Shown in pieces: positions 12,945 to 24,639 of a stretch of 64,000 nt of DNA. This stretch comes from Hyaloscypha bicolor E (Eukaryota; Ascomycota; Leotiomycetes; Helotiales; Hyaloscyphaceae), in NCBI RefSeq assembly GCF_002865645.1, contig NW_020194512.1, positions 2,955,183 to 3,019,182 on the forward strand, written 5' to 3'. How positions within the stretch are numbered: the stretch's first letter is position 1; every line of letters begins with the position of its first letter. The notes beneath the pieces were generated by a model. It ran no database searches. It saw only the letters and a list, made by a program, of their open reading frames with translations, and was not told the DNA's origin. The position numbers and the translations under genes were made by a program.

Positions 12945-14045
12945 ACCATATAGCCCTAGCTTTATATATCATATATGCCACTGCTTGACTAACCTATACC
13001 GGTATCTCGTTATCTTCGTCCGTCTGGAATGGAGACTTATATTCTTGTAGTTGTATAGTAGGAGAAGCTAAAGGCAAAGGAGAAGATAGAGGCGGAGGAG
13101 TTTTAATATCATATGGCCAATCGGGAGAGAGATACAAAGGAGGGGAAAGAATTATAAAAGATACGATCCCAAAGTATATATAATTGAGCTCTTGCCGGAG
13201 CAGTTCTTTGTAGTAAGCAAGGAGGCTTTGAATATTAGAATCGGAAGGATCTCTGTATTATACGAGCTCATCGATATACTGGAAGTAAGACCGAGAGACT
13301 TGTAAAGTATCTAGCTTTATAAATAAAGGGGGATCGGGGAAAAGAGCAGGCGATATTGTACAAGCGATGGAATCAATGGAAATTGATATAAGTACAAAGC
13401 AGTCGTAATTCAGCCGTAAGAGGAGAGTCTTGAACCAATAAAGGACATTATTATCGTACGAAATTGATATAATTGGGGCTGAATCGTAAAGCTTGGCAGG
13501 AGAGAATAGAGAAGCAGAGGGAAGACTATACAGCCGGTGGAATTGGTAGAAATCGAAGCGAATACAAAGTAGTTGTAAAGTAATTGAAATTCAGTCGTAA
13601 GAGAGTCTTGAACCAATAAAAGATATTGTTCTCGTACGAAATTGATACAATTGGGGCTGAATCGTAAAGCTAAAGCTTGGTAGAGAACGGAGAAGCAGAA
13701 GACGAGATTACGGCGTCCGTAGAATTAGCTAAAGCTCGGTATACTTGAAGGTAGTCGTAAAAGTAAGTAAAAGAGAGAGTCTTGAACCAAATAGGACCGG
13801 TTATCATCGTTATACGAACAATACAATTGAAGCCTGAATCGTAATACTTGGCAAGAGAGAACAGAGAAGTAGAAGACAAGAAGACGAGATTGTATTATCC
13901 GTAGAATTAGTAGAAAATGCGATAGATTGGGAGATAGTCGTAAAAGTAGGAATAAGAGAGAGTCTTAAACCAAACAGGAGAGGTTGTTATTATTATACGA
14001 ATAATGTAATTGAAGCTTGAATGTAATCCTATACTGCAAGGGAGA
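12945..14045 (-). pseudogene. Degenerate repetitive reading frame in non-autonomous LTR element
   Basis: Starting close to the primer-binding site and reading on the minus strand, one frame stays almost open through four units of about 180 bp (60 codons). Each has WFKTL and a ..SISTNST.. type segment. It then runs into a non-repeated part with DPPLFIKLDTLQ and a Pro/Ser-rich tail ending near 12,985. The unit length is a multiple of three, so copy-number change keeps the frame. No gag, protease or zinc-knuckle motif is visible. It could be a rapidly changing gag-like product, or non-coding repeats that happen to be open. I cannot decide. Confidence 0.45.
13400..14045. repeat. 180-bp (60-codon) tandem repeats
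   Basis: Four copies with the landmark GCTGAATCGTAA or a variant at about 13,478, 13,656, 13,833 and 14,015, giving periods of 178-183 bp. Copies diverge mainly by transitions and small indels. Confidence 0.88.
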
Positions 14046-14077
14046 TATATGATAATAGAGCTCCAGGACGTAATCTT

Positions 14078-14090
14078 CCCTGGGTCGCCA
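14078..14090 (-). other. Primer-binding site
   Basis: The minus strand reads TGGCGACCCAGGG, one base inside the 5' LTR. The leading TGG matches the CCA end of a tRNA. Which tRNA is not clear from the sequence. Confidence 0.65.
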
Positions 14091-14091
14091 A

Positions 14092-14321
14092 TATAATAGG
14101 GATATAAAATACGGAGTAATATAGGAGTAAAGAATGGGCTTCTACAGTATGGGATTACAGTATATGAGTGAGGTATGAAATTAGAGAGTAAAGGTTAATT
14201 ATTGGTTTGTTTTCTAAGAACTAAGAAGGAGAGCAGGAAATATATATAAAACCGCATATATAGACGTCTGGTAGTTACCTGACCGTACTACGTAACTAAT
14301 AGGGATAAAATCCCTACTATA
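14092..14321 (-). repeat. LTR (5' LTR in element orientation)
   Basis: 230 bp, partner of 11,232-11,461. It carries more TpA-type mutations than its partner. Confidence 0.92.
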
Positions 14322-17300
14322 GTATATAGCCCTCTTTTACTAGTAAGAGATCCTATATCCTTTATAGCCTTAGTATACCTCTTTATAATTATTAATATCG
14401 GTTCTATTATTAGGCTTATTAGATATATCCTATAGGACTTTAAAATAAAATATAGGCCTTAGTAAATAGTAATATACTATATCTTTCATCTGACTTTATT
14501 AATAGTAGTAGTTATATTTAATAGTATATATGGAATTTTATAGCTTCTATTATCTTAACTAATCTAAAAGATAATAAATAGTATTATAATATTTATATTA
14601 TTCTGCTACTTATAAATAGTATCTTAGTAATAATATTTGAGGTTTATTTAAATTAAAACCAGTATAAAGCCTCTACTAATATTTAATAAGATAAAAATAT
14701 ATAATATATCTCTTATATAGGCAATAAGTTCCTTAATAAACTCTTTAATAGATTTATTATTTTTATTTATATATTAATATCTGAGCTTTTAATTTGGTTT
14801 ATTAAGATTAGCTCGAAATATTTATTTCTAGCTAATATTACTTTAGGTTAATAATACGAAATAATAACCTTCTGCAAATTTTAATAACTATTCTTTCTTT
14901 AACTTTAGAAATATATAGCCTTTTTAGTTTTAGTAATTTATACTATTTTCTGTCTTAAAAGTAAGAGAATTAAATAGCCAAATATATTTATATAGTAAAC
15001 TATATCGGGTGCTTTTTTATATCTCTCTCGACTTTAGTCTTCTTTATTTTGGGTTATAAAAGTATTTGAGGTAAACTAGCCTTTTATACTTGGATAAGTT
15101 ATACTTTCTATAACGGTTTCTAGTATATATTTATATTATATATAGGTAACTTTTACTTTATTAAATATATTTGCTATCTATAACCCGATAGAAAAGATAT
15201 AGAGAATTATATTTAGTAAATCTTAGACTTAGAATAATTAATTTCGTCTTGGCTTAAAGTCTGGATTAGAGATTTAATTAGTTAAGCTAATCTATAAGTA
15301 ATTAGATCTCGAAAGCTATAAAAGAGGAGTTATTTCTAATACTTAGTAGCTAATATCTATCTACTAGTATAAGTATATAATCTATAACTTCTTTAATACT
15401 TTATATTATTTCTTAGTAAACTACTATCTCTATAGAATAGAAAATCCAATAGAGAATAGACTTGAAATTAAAAGTATTATATATATGGGTTAGCCGGCTA
15501 ATTTAATCTAGCTATCCTAAAGCCGTAATAAGATATATAATTGTATTTCTAATCTTCTTTCAGATATTATATATATAATTAATTCTATATATTATATAAT
15601 TTATTTAGTCGAGATATTTAATATTCTTTAAATAGTAACAGTTTTTATAAAGCCTTAATAAGGTTATAAAAAAGGATCTTAGCTCTATTTTTTTCCAGAT
15701 CTATTATATATTCTATAGGTAAAGTCTCTATTCTTCCTTAAGCCCCTATATAATTTATATTTCTCTATATCTTATAATACTATCTTATAAATAACTATTT
15801 TCTAGTATATATTTTAATTCTATATTAAAGTTAAATAATATTAAACTAAATCTCTAAAGATAGAAATACGGATATTTATATTAAGAAAGTACTATTAAAT
15901 ATTATTAAAAGGGTAATTAAAAGAGTATATAATCTGGTATTTGGATTTATTAATAAGACTACTAAATTTGAGATATTAGTATTTATAGAATTTATATCTT
16001 AAATATATAAAAGTATAAGGAATTTAGTATATTCTATACTTTATTACTAATTACCAAGATAGTATATTAATTAAATCTATTATATAGGGGCCTTTATCTA
16101 GTCTACTAGTATTTAAATATAACTATACTAATTTAGGCTAAAACTCGGTAATAGTAATTATCTATACTAAAAGGCTAATTTTAACTAATTAGCTATATTA
16201 TTTTAATTTTTATATAATATAGTACTTCTATTCCAGAATTTGTTCTATTAATAATTAAATGAAATATTTAGAAATCTTAATAAATATTAGTAGTACTAAA
16301 CTTGCCTTTAGTATTTCTCTAGTAATAAGGAACTATAAAAGTATATTAAAGCTTTCCGGGTTTGTAATAGGAAGTTCTAGCTATAGTTTATTAATTCTAA
16401 CTACTTTCTAGTCTTATATATAGTATTTATTTACCGAATTATAGAAATGCTTTATATATTTTAATTCTAAACTCTCTAATAAGAAAGATTATAAGGGCTC
16501 TAATAATAATAATACTAATAATCTAGTTAATAATTATAACGGATATAAAAAGCTCTTCTGCTCTTATATGAATTATAATAGCAAGTAACTAAGAGTATTA
16601 TTCTTATAGAAAAACCTCTTTTAATATTATACTATTTATATTTCTTTCTATTTTTAAAATATATAGGATTTGAAAAAGGCTAATAGATCTAATTTATAGA
16701 TATTTCATATTACAAAACTTGTATCTTCTATAATCTTAAGATAGATTAAATATATAAATATATAATATACTTTAATATCTATAAAACTAAAAAGAAGGCT
16801 TAGTAAGGCCCCGAGTTTAATTCGAAAGAAAGTATTATAATTAAATAACGGATAATTCTATATAGAAGGGCTATTTAGAAGCTGAAATTAAAAATGCCTA
16901 TAAGAGCTAATACCTCTAATAAAGAGGTTTTATCCCAAGAAACAAGTAATAAAAAGCAAGTACTAGAGCTAGTAGATCTAGATCTAGAATATATATACTA
17001 GTCTTAAAAGCCGTAAATTATAAAAGAAAATAATAGAGATATTACTATAGTAATTAGTTTAGGCTTATTCTATTAAGTATCCGGAACTAAGGATATTACT
17101 ATAAGTAAGGTCTCTTTTATTATAGTAAAGATATTACTAACTTTTTCTATAGAAATAGTAATATCTATTTATTTTAGTATATTATTAAATAGTACTCTTA
17201 TTTCTATATACTATATAAGGGCGTTATTTTAATTAAATTATAATATAAATAAATCTATAAACTTAAGTAGTAATACTAGTATATATTTCTTAAGGGAAAT

Positions 17301-19976
17301 AGACTTCTTATAATATTTTCTTAGAAGTAATGAAACCTTTATAGGTAATTAGTATATAGGAACTTTTGGAAAAGTACTACTTTTCTCTTATCCTATAAAT
17401 AGATTCTCGAATTATTCTAACCAGAAATATAAAAATATAATAAATATAAGCCTATATATAATAAATGAATTATCTAGTATTTTAATATAATATTAATATA
17501 AAATAATATATCTTTATAGAATATCTCTTTTTACTTCTTATATATTAGATGAATTTTCAAGTTATTAAACTATTTATTAGTATATAATTTTACTAGTAAA
17601 GATAATTTCAGTAGAATATAATATAATAGGTAAATATTAGAGTAATATTCAACTTACTAATAAGGAAATATCGGTATTATATAGAACCTTATAAACGGTT
17701 CACATATTTATTTTAGCTACTAGTTATTATAGGTAGTTATAATTCTAATATATATATTTTTACTAGCTTCTATAAAACGGGATAAATATACTTTAAAATC
17801 CGTATTTTCTATTAGCTTATCTTAGTATTTAACTACTAGCTACAATATATTCTTAACTTTATAAGTTCTATAATAAAAGAAGTATTACCTTTTAGTATCT
17901 TTCTATACCAAATTCAGTTATTAAACTTAAAGTTTATTCTAATAGTTATATTTTCTATTTAAGTAACTTTTTACTTGAGATTCTAGTTATTTAAAAGATA
18001 TATTTTACTCTATTATTCGAGTTCTTTTCGTTTTATAAATTCAAATAATTACTTTATCTTATATAATTATAAAGCGAAATATACTATTTAATATAGCTCT
18101 ATAGTATTTATTAGCTTCTATAATAAGAATAATATAATTCAAGCTTATAGGCTACTATTCTTTATTTTAACTTTGATTTATTTAATATCCGATTATTTTA
18201 GCTAATTAAGAGAGGTTTCTAGTAAACTATTTTTAGTAGCCTTTATAAGTAGTAATAAAAAATACAAGTTATTATAGAATACTATTTGTAATTTACTACT
18301 TTATAATTAAACTATAAAAGCCCGTATTTTTATTTTTATCTCTGCCTCTATTTCTATTCTAGTTAGAAAGAAATATATATAACTTGAATTATAGCCGAAT
18401 GCTTTATATAATTCTAGGCTAGACTATTTAAAAAAGAACTCGAGAGAATATTAAATATACTAGAATATATTAATAAAAATATAGCTATTATATAGGTTAG
18501 TCTATTTACTTATCTTATTATTACAAGTATTTATTTTGCAAAAGTTTAATTTCTTTTTTATCTTAAATAGGAATTCCTTTTATATAATCTTATTAACTCG
18601 ATTTCTAATAACGGGGTCTTCTATATAGGAAACCCTATTTTCTAAAATGGCTTTCTGCGGGTTTTTCTCTAGTAATAAATTTATTAAAGCTATAGACTTG
18701 AGGGTTAATATTAGAGCTATTATAGTAAGTCAAATAACGTTTAGGTTTAAAGATATTATTACTTTTACCGAAAAAGTATTTTCCTATCCTATACTATCCG
18801 TCCGGCGGAATTCTAATATATAACAGAAATTAGGTATCTGTAGTAGAGGTGAAATAAAAACTATTAGCAGTTTGCAAATGTCCCGCAAACTATAATTTAC
18901 TAAGTAATCCGACTGTTCTAGCTAAATATATACTAGGCTTTAATTAGAAAGATTCTAGAAATTTAATTCTTTGAGATTTAATCTTATTCCAATTCTCCGA
19001 ATACTATTAAATAAATATAACTACAAATTATAGGCCTAGAAGGGTTTACCTATTAATTACCTATACTTCCTTTCCGCTTAACTTGGATTTTAGAGACCTT
19101 AATACTACAAATTCGAAGAATTAATATAATAAGTAATATTTCGAATATTTTCTATAATCTAAAAAGTTTTCAGAATTTTCCAAAGACTTTAAAAAATCGA
19201 GAAAATTTTGATAGGCTAGATATAGGTAGAATAGAGTTTGGGTAATTAATAAGTAAATCCTTCTATTATAGCTATTATAAAGTTTTAGGGAAAACTTAAT
19301 AATATTGACTTCTAGCTTTAAATAGTTATATTTCGACTTTACTAAGCCTATTATAATATCCTTTAGTAGCGTTCTCTGCTATAGATAGAGATATAATAAT
19401 AATTAGGTATTTCTTAAAACCGGGTATTTAGTATTCTCGATAATATATCTCTAATTTAATATAATTATAGGCAAAAGCAAGCAATTCTTATAATACTACT
19501 AATAACTAAATTTCCTTTATACCCGCCTTAATATATATAATTTGGTCTGGCTAATAAGTTCAAAACTCGGTTTAAGGAACTTATAGAGAATATAAAAAAG
19601 ATATAGTATATTACTAGTTATTAGGGAAAAAGTATTTATAAATCTGGCTAATTATAACTATTATAGCTAATAAAGAGAAAGTAAAAGTTATTATAGAGGA
19701 GTTCCTACTAGTAATATATAAGCTATATATATAGCTTGAGATAAGGCTTATATATATATAATATAAGAGCAGTTGCCTATAGGTATATAGATAATTAGTA
19801 ATAGAGGTATAGGCCTAGTCTAGTTATATTATTAAGAATAAATATAGCTATAAACTATTTGGAGGGTATATATAGGTTACCTTATTCTAATAAAAAGCAA
19901 ACCCTTAATCTTTAGGGGCCCCCTATTAGTAGATAATAGAATAACTAATATTTAATTACAAGTTTAAAATATAGCA
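14322..19976. other. RIP-degraded region, unassigned
   Basis: 5.6 kb with dense TAA/TAG. Minus-strand frames between 14,330 and 15,000 are coding-like and appear to continue on the far side of the 3.09-kb LTR element. I found no RT, integrase, transposase or helicase motif and no LTR pair. It lies between the two 23-bp arrays, so it may be the body of an old element. Confidence 0.4.
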
Positions 19977-20068
19977 GATATACTATAAACCATATTTCAG
20001 GCTTACTATAAACCATACTTCAGGCTTATTATAAACTATACTTTAGACTTACTATAAACTATAACCGG
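19977..20068. repeat. 23-bp tandem array, right copy
   Basis: About four copies of the unit also found at 10,658-10,771, same orientation, same period. Confidence 0.9.
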
Positions 20069-20192
20069 TTTTTATTTTATAGTCTTTATTATAGGATTGA
20101 GTATAAATACTATAGCCTCAAATATAAATTACTTTAGAGCCTATTATTAATATATATCAGAAACTATAGCTTATTAAGCTATACCTTCAAAT

Positions 20193-20216
20193 TATATATA
20201 TATATATATATATATA
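20193..20216. repeat. (TA)n microsatellite
   Basis: Uninterrupted TA dinucleotides between the right 23-bp array and the coding relic at 20,290. Confidence 0.8.
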
Positions 20217-20289
20217 CTTCTTATATTTAAAGATATATTAATTACATTTTATATTTTATTATTTTATAGTAATTCTTGATTAGTAGTCT

Positions 20290-20620
20290 ATAGCTATTAT
20301 TATTATACCAGAAATAGAAAAGTATAGTCTTTATAAAGAATCGGGAATAGCAGATAGTAAAACAGCCTATATTAATTATAATAGAAATAGACAGGTTCCT
20401 AAAAAGTAGAAAGAGGTAAGTATTAATTATTAACTTCTATTAATAGCAGCTAATAGTTTATTAGTATAGGCTAATTAAGCTAACTAACTATAGGTTCTAG
20501 CCAAATCCGATTGTCTTATAAAATTGGCCTATAGTTTTTCCGTTCTAATATAGGATTTTGGTTTCTATTTTATTTCTATTTTAAGTTATTTATAATTTGT
20601 TTTAAGTAAAGCTTTAATAT
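20290..20620 (+). pseudogene. Unidentified intron-bearing gene relic
   Basis: The plus strand reads IPEIEKYSLYKESG followed by about 24 more codons with a single stop. Then comes a sequence with the features of a fungal intron at 20,416-20,493: GTAAGT at the 5' end, GCTAAC as branch site, CTATAG at the 3' end, 78 nt. After removal the frame resumes as VLAKSDCLIKLAYSFSVL. I do not recognise the protein. It is convergent with the carrier pseudogene downstream. Stops fall at probable Gln codons. Confidence 0.45.
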
Positions 20621-20699
20621 TTTATTTCTATTTAATATAAGAACCAAATTAATATATATCCCAAATACTTTACTATAATACTTCTATACTCTCTTATAT

Positions 20700-21750
20700 A
20701 AATCGCCCGATCTAGTTTATAGCTTTTAAGATAGCTTTATAAACCCTAAATATAATAGCGGTAAATGGAACTATTCTTAAAAGATATAAAGTAAAACCTC
20801 TATAAAAAGAGGCAAAGCCCTTATTTTTCTAAATTAGATAAAAGTATTAAAGTAAGCTAGTATATTTTTATTTTCTATTTTCGGGAACTTCTTATAGCCT
20901 GATTCTTACTACCTATTTATAAAGTATTAGTTTGAGAGAAGGAAAGGGTTTTAGAAGGATATACCTCGTATAAATATATAATAAATACTATAACTAACTT
21001 TATATTTCTAGTAGTATCGAGTCTTATACTCTATCCTATAGCCTTATCCTAAAGTAATTCTTTAGATAATAATAGCTCTTCTCTAGTAAGAAAGAGCTTC
21101 GTCTACTTATATAAGACCTAGTATAGTATACTTTCTATAACCCCTAAATAGCTTACTATTAAGCCCCGATATAAACCCTATACTCTTTTTTATTATAAAA
21201 TTTGGCGGGTATAATTCATATTACTTTTATATTCTTTAATCCCAAATTATTCTTATTAGAGAATTAATAATCTATTTAACTATAGCCTAGTCTTTATAAC
21301 TCAGATCGGATTTATAGTAGTACTTATAATAATACCTATAGTAATAGTAGCTATTAAATAAACCCAAGTAGTTTTATAACTATTATTTATATTAGACAGA
21401 ATCCGCTTTATATTTCTATATATATAGAACTTAATAGTATTTATAGAAACGGCACCTGAAAGTATTAGTCTAATGCCCTTAAAATAAGTATACTATTCTT
21501 CTAATCTATATATTGAGATAAGTATTCGAAAGATCTTATAAAGATAAGAGCCAGAGAAGTACTATAGAAGAATACTAGTATATAATTTATAGAACTTGAT
21601 TTAAAGTTATATTTTTAGGATATTAAGAAGAGATATAAAGAGGGCAGCTATTATTTTATCTATACTATTATAAGATTAGCTAATAATTTTGGAAATATTC
21701 GAGAAATATTTTATCCTCTAATAATAAGATAGACCCAAAACTTGTTATTA
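20700..21750 (-). pseudogene. RIM2: Mitochondrial pyrimidine-nucleotide carrier (Rim2 type), RIP pseudogene
   Basis: Read on the minus strand, the three-repeat mitochondrial carrier fold is recognisable. Repeat 1 has a degraded P-x-D-x-L-K signature near 21,620, then a stretch ending GAVSINTIKFYIY. Repeat 2 has INPI-stop-VIKTRL (21,292-21,312, the stop replacing Trp of the NPIW motif) and GLYRGLIVSYLGVIES (about 21,175-21,130). Repeat 3 has YLYE/VVRIRL, like the Y-P-H-E-V-V-R-T-R signature special to the Rim2/SLC25A33/36 branch, then KYTSLL and GFASFYRGFTLYLLRIVPF. A 52-nt intron (20,913-20,964, GTATAT...TAG, branch ACTAAT) splits the third signature and its removal restores the frame. Working members carry pyrimidine nucleotides across the inner mitochondrial membrane. 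Multiple stops show this copy is dead. Confidence 0.88.
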
Positions 21751-22653
21751 CTATTCTATTTATATTTCTATAGTATTATAAAGGATATTAGCTATAATCT
21801 TTTTTCTGGGTAGTCTAATTCTCTCTAGCTAGTAATAGATAGATTACCTATAGGATATTATATAAAGGAAGTATAGTAGAGCCTAAAGGAAACTTTTATA
21901 TACTTTTATAAATATATAGGGCCGATATTATATAATATAAAAGATAGAAACAAAGCAAAAAGATTAAAAATTAGTTTTAGGGTATATAAATTCATATAAT
22001 ATTAGAATCCATTATACTAGATTAAATAAATATAATTATATAATATAATACTAACTATATAGACTTATAATAATATAGTCTAGTAAATATAGAAGATCTA
22101 ATATAAAACTTATAGTATTTTATTAAAAGTACTATAGTATTCTCTAAAATAGTTTCTATAGTTACCTTAAACTAGGCCGCTAGTTCGAGCTTTAGGAAAT
22201 CTATTATTAATTCTTTTACTATAATAGTTCTATACCTCTAGACTATCCCTAGCCTTAATTCTGGAATCTCTAATTATTTATATATACTTCCTTTAGTCTT
22301 AATCTCGATATTATACTTTTAATAGCTAATATAATATATAAGATAGGCTTTATAAATATTAAAATACAAATCTTTTATATCTAATCTGGACTCTAGCCAA
22401 AGAATAAGGTATTAAAGATAATAGGGTTATATTAGAGAATAATCTATATTAATAGCTTAAATACTATTACTTTAGGCTCGTATATACCGGAACTATACTA
22501 GACCAAGAAACAGGTTAAGGTATAGCTTATAGTAGTTAATATAATATACTATTCTTTATACTTTATTTATAATTAAATACCGCAATTTATTAAAGCCACA
22601 GGAAATAACGAATCAGAAATCTATAAAATACAGGATATATAAAACTCTTTAAC

Positions 22654-22737
22654 TTTAATAGTACTTGATATATCTTAGAATATATAATAGTATTATAATT
22701 AATATCTAATATATTAGGATAAATTAGTAAGTAAAAG
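22654..22737. repeat. Direct repeat, copy A
   Basis: About 84 bp, highly similar to 23,333-23,419 (shared core GTATTATAATTAATATCTAA, then ATTAGTAAGTAAA). A following TTTGA-AAAGCCTTA motif is also shared, at 22,749 and 23,489, so copy B has an extra insertion of about 65 bp. Confidence 0.75.
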
Positions 22738-23332
22738 TATTTAATACATTTGAGAAAGCCTTAGAAACCCTTCTATCCTACTTGCTTTAAAGCTCTTTTT
22801 AGATATTCGCCCAAGCAAATACCAAGAGATAAATAGAATATATTTTAAACTGCCATATATTTATATATATAAGAAAGCCTACTCGTCTCTAGGCCGAATT
22901 ATATTCCAGTATATATAGTAGTCGGGGTCTGCCTCAGAACTTCTTAAAAGTCCAGGGCCAAGTCTTGCCCTCCTTATATACTAGCAAGTACTACTTGTCT
23001 AGATCTAATTATTAGTAGTACTTCCTTATACTCGAACAGGCCTGGCCTTATAAGAACCTTTTAAATTATTATTATTACTACTATTTAATAGTTTAACCTT
23101 CTCTAATATAGGAGCCCTAATACTAATAAAGTAATTAGCCCCTCCTTTAGTTCAAGAATAACAGGTTCTTATATAAGGTCGCTTTTTGAATTTTATTAAA
23201 TAGCATATTTAAATAGACTCTTTACTCCGGTTAGAGAGAATAGTAAAGATATATTTCTATAAATAGCCTTTATTTCATATCTGGGCCAGCTTTATATTAT
23301 CTTCTATCTATAAAATCCTGCTCTTTTTTAGC

Positions 23333-23419
23333 TTTAATAATATCTGATATATCTTAGGATATTTAGTAGTATTATAATTAATATCTAATATATTAGAATT
23401 AATTAGTAAGTAAAGATAT
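23333..23419. repeat. Direct repeat, copy B
   Basis: Partner of 22,654-22,737. Confidence 0.75.
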
Positions 23420-23947
23420 TCTGAGATTAATAATAGTTTAAACTTAAAATTATATATTATATTATTCCCGATTCTAATATATTTGAAAAAGCCTTAAAAA
23501 GGCTACTTGTAATATTTAGTAACTAGTATTATTTCTAATATTATAAACGGGCTTTAAGAAAGTTACAAGATATACTAGTAGCTATTATTAATAAAGATTA
23601 ACGGATATTTATAATTAACCTAAGGTTATATATTATTAATCTCAGGTATAATAGTTAATAATACTATAAGAGGGCCAGGCTATCCGATATAGAACTCTAG
23701 AATATATTCTCGGGAAGTAGTTAGAGTTATAGTATATACTAAATATGGCTTTTATTACTTTATAGGTTATAGGTCCTTATTACTTATATTACAGGTATTA
23801 TAATTATTATTAGTATTTACGGTATAATAAGTATTACTACTAAACTCTATATATAGCTTTTAGTATCCTTACTTTAGTATTATAGGCTTGTTCCCTAGTA
23901 CCGGGTTAGCTGAAATAGAGAAGCAAGAGGCTAGTAATATATAGTAG

Positions 23948-24247
23948 TATAATAGGGATTTGATTATTATATGGATTTCGGACTATATATAGGCGTTGGA
24001 TGTATAGGTAGAGGTAAAAGGGATAGGAAGCTAAATAAGTAGAAGTAGTAATCTTAAGACTTTTAATACTAGTAACGAAATAATATAAATAGTTAAAAAT
24101 AAGGGGCTCCGAAGGTTAATATCTTGGAGAGGCTAATTGTACGTATAGACGAAGGTCTTATATAACCCCTTAAACTAGCGCCAGTATGCCTGGGAAGCAG
24201 GACACGTAACGGTAGTCACGGGATAAGAGAGAAAAAACCCTACTATA
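23948..24247. mobile_element. Solo LTR, 300 bp
   Basis: The ends are inverted (TATAATAGGG and CCCTACTATA) and a direct GTAG flanks both sides (23,944-23,947 and 24,248-24,251). The interior keeps moderate GC and no coding sequence. The ends match those of the 3.09-kb element's LTR, but the body differs, so it is a relative and not a copy. Interpreted as a solo LTR left by LTR-LTR recombination; a short terminal-inverted-repeat element is the alternative. Confidence 0.75.
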
Positions 24248-24390
24248 GTAGTACTTATTACTAAGAATCAGAATTACTAAATATCTAAAAACCGTATTAT
24301 ATTATATTTTATTTAAAAGATAGAGAGAAAATACTATTCAAGATATATTCCGTTAGTAATCTATTTCTTAAGATTTCCAAAACGGGATAT

Positions 24391-24560
24391 TATAGTAGGG
24401 AATCAGGTAACGGGTCACGTGGCTAGTCAGGTGCTCTTGGCTATTCACTACTCCTATATATAGCTCTTTCCTCCTCTCCTTCTCTCCTTCTTACTAAGAT
24501 AATATCCCGAGTATTCTAGTTCTTAATATATATTTTAGTATCCCTATTTGCCCCTCTTTA
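24391..24560 (+). mobile_element. LTR-like fragment
   Basis: Begins TATAGTAGGGAATCAGGTAAC, the same terminal style as the two LTR families above read in the reverse direction. It contains CACGTG, a CCTATATATAGC box and a following pyrimidine-rich CTCCTTCTC run, as in an LTR promoter and start region. The right end is not resolved and no partner LTR was found. Confidence 0.5.
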
Positions 24561-24639
24561 ATATTTATAAGGCAACTAGTTACCTTTAAGCTTAGTAACT
24601 AATATAGGGCTAAATGAGATTCTTAATTAATTTTTAGTA

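Larger units (their letters stand above)
11232..14321 (-). mobile_element. Non-autonomous LTR retrotransposon, 3.09 kb
   Basis: Two direct 230-bp LTRs bound the element and a GTAT duplication flanks it (11,228-11,231 and 14,322-14,325). LTR ends are inverted: TATAATAGGGAT and ATCCCTACTATA, probably TG...CA before mutation. A primer-binding-like sequence on the minus strand lies 1 nt inside the right LTR and a purine tract inside the left LTR, so transcription ran on the minus strand. The 2.6-kb interior has no protease, RT or integrase. It consists of three tandem-repeat fields and a degenerate repetitive reading frame. It keeps more CpG and CpA than its surroundings, so it is younger or less mutated. 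Mobilisation would have needed another element's proteins. Confidence 0.92.
21751..23947. other. RIP-degraded region with coding-like plus-strand frame
   Basis: Between about 22,380 and 23,300 a plus-strand frame has stops only at likely Gln/Trp codons and contains segments such as FIKATGNNESEIYKIQD and LALKLFLDIRPSKYQ. I do not recognise a family. The region may hold an unknown gene or element protein. Confidence 0.35.

Noticed and set aside
13400..14045. A functional multi-domain repeat gene
   Set aside because: Frame is broken in several places and the repeats are bounded by LTR element ends; kept only as a low-confidence degenerate frame.
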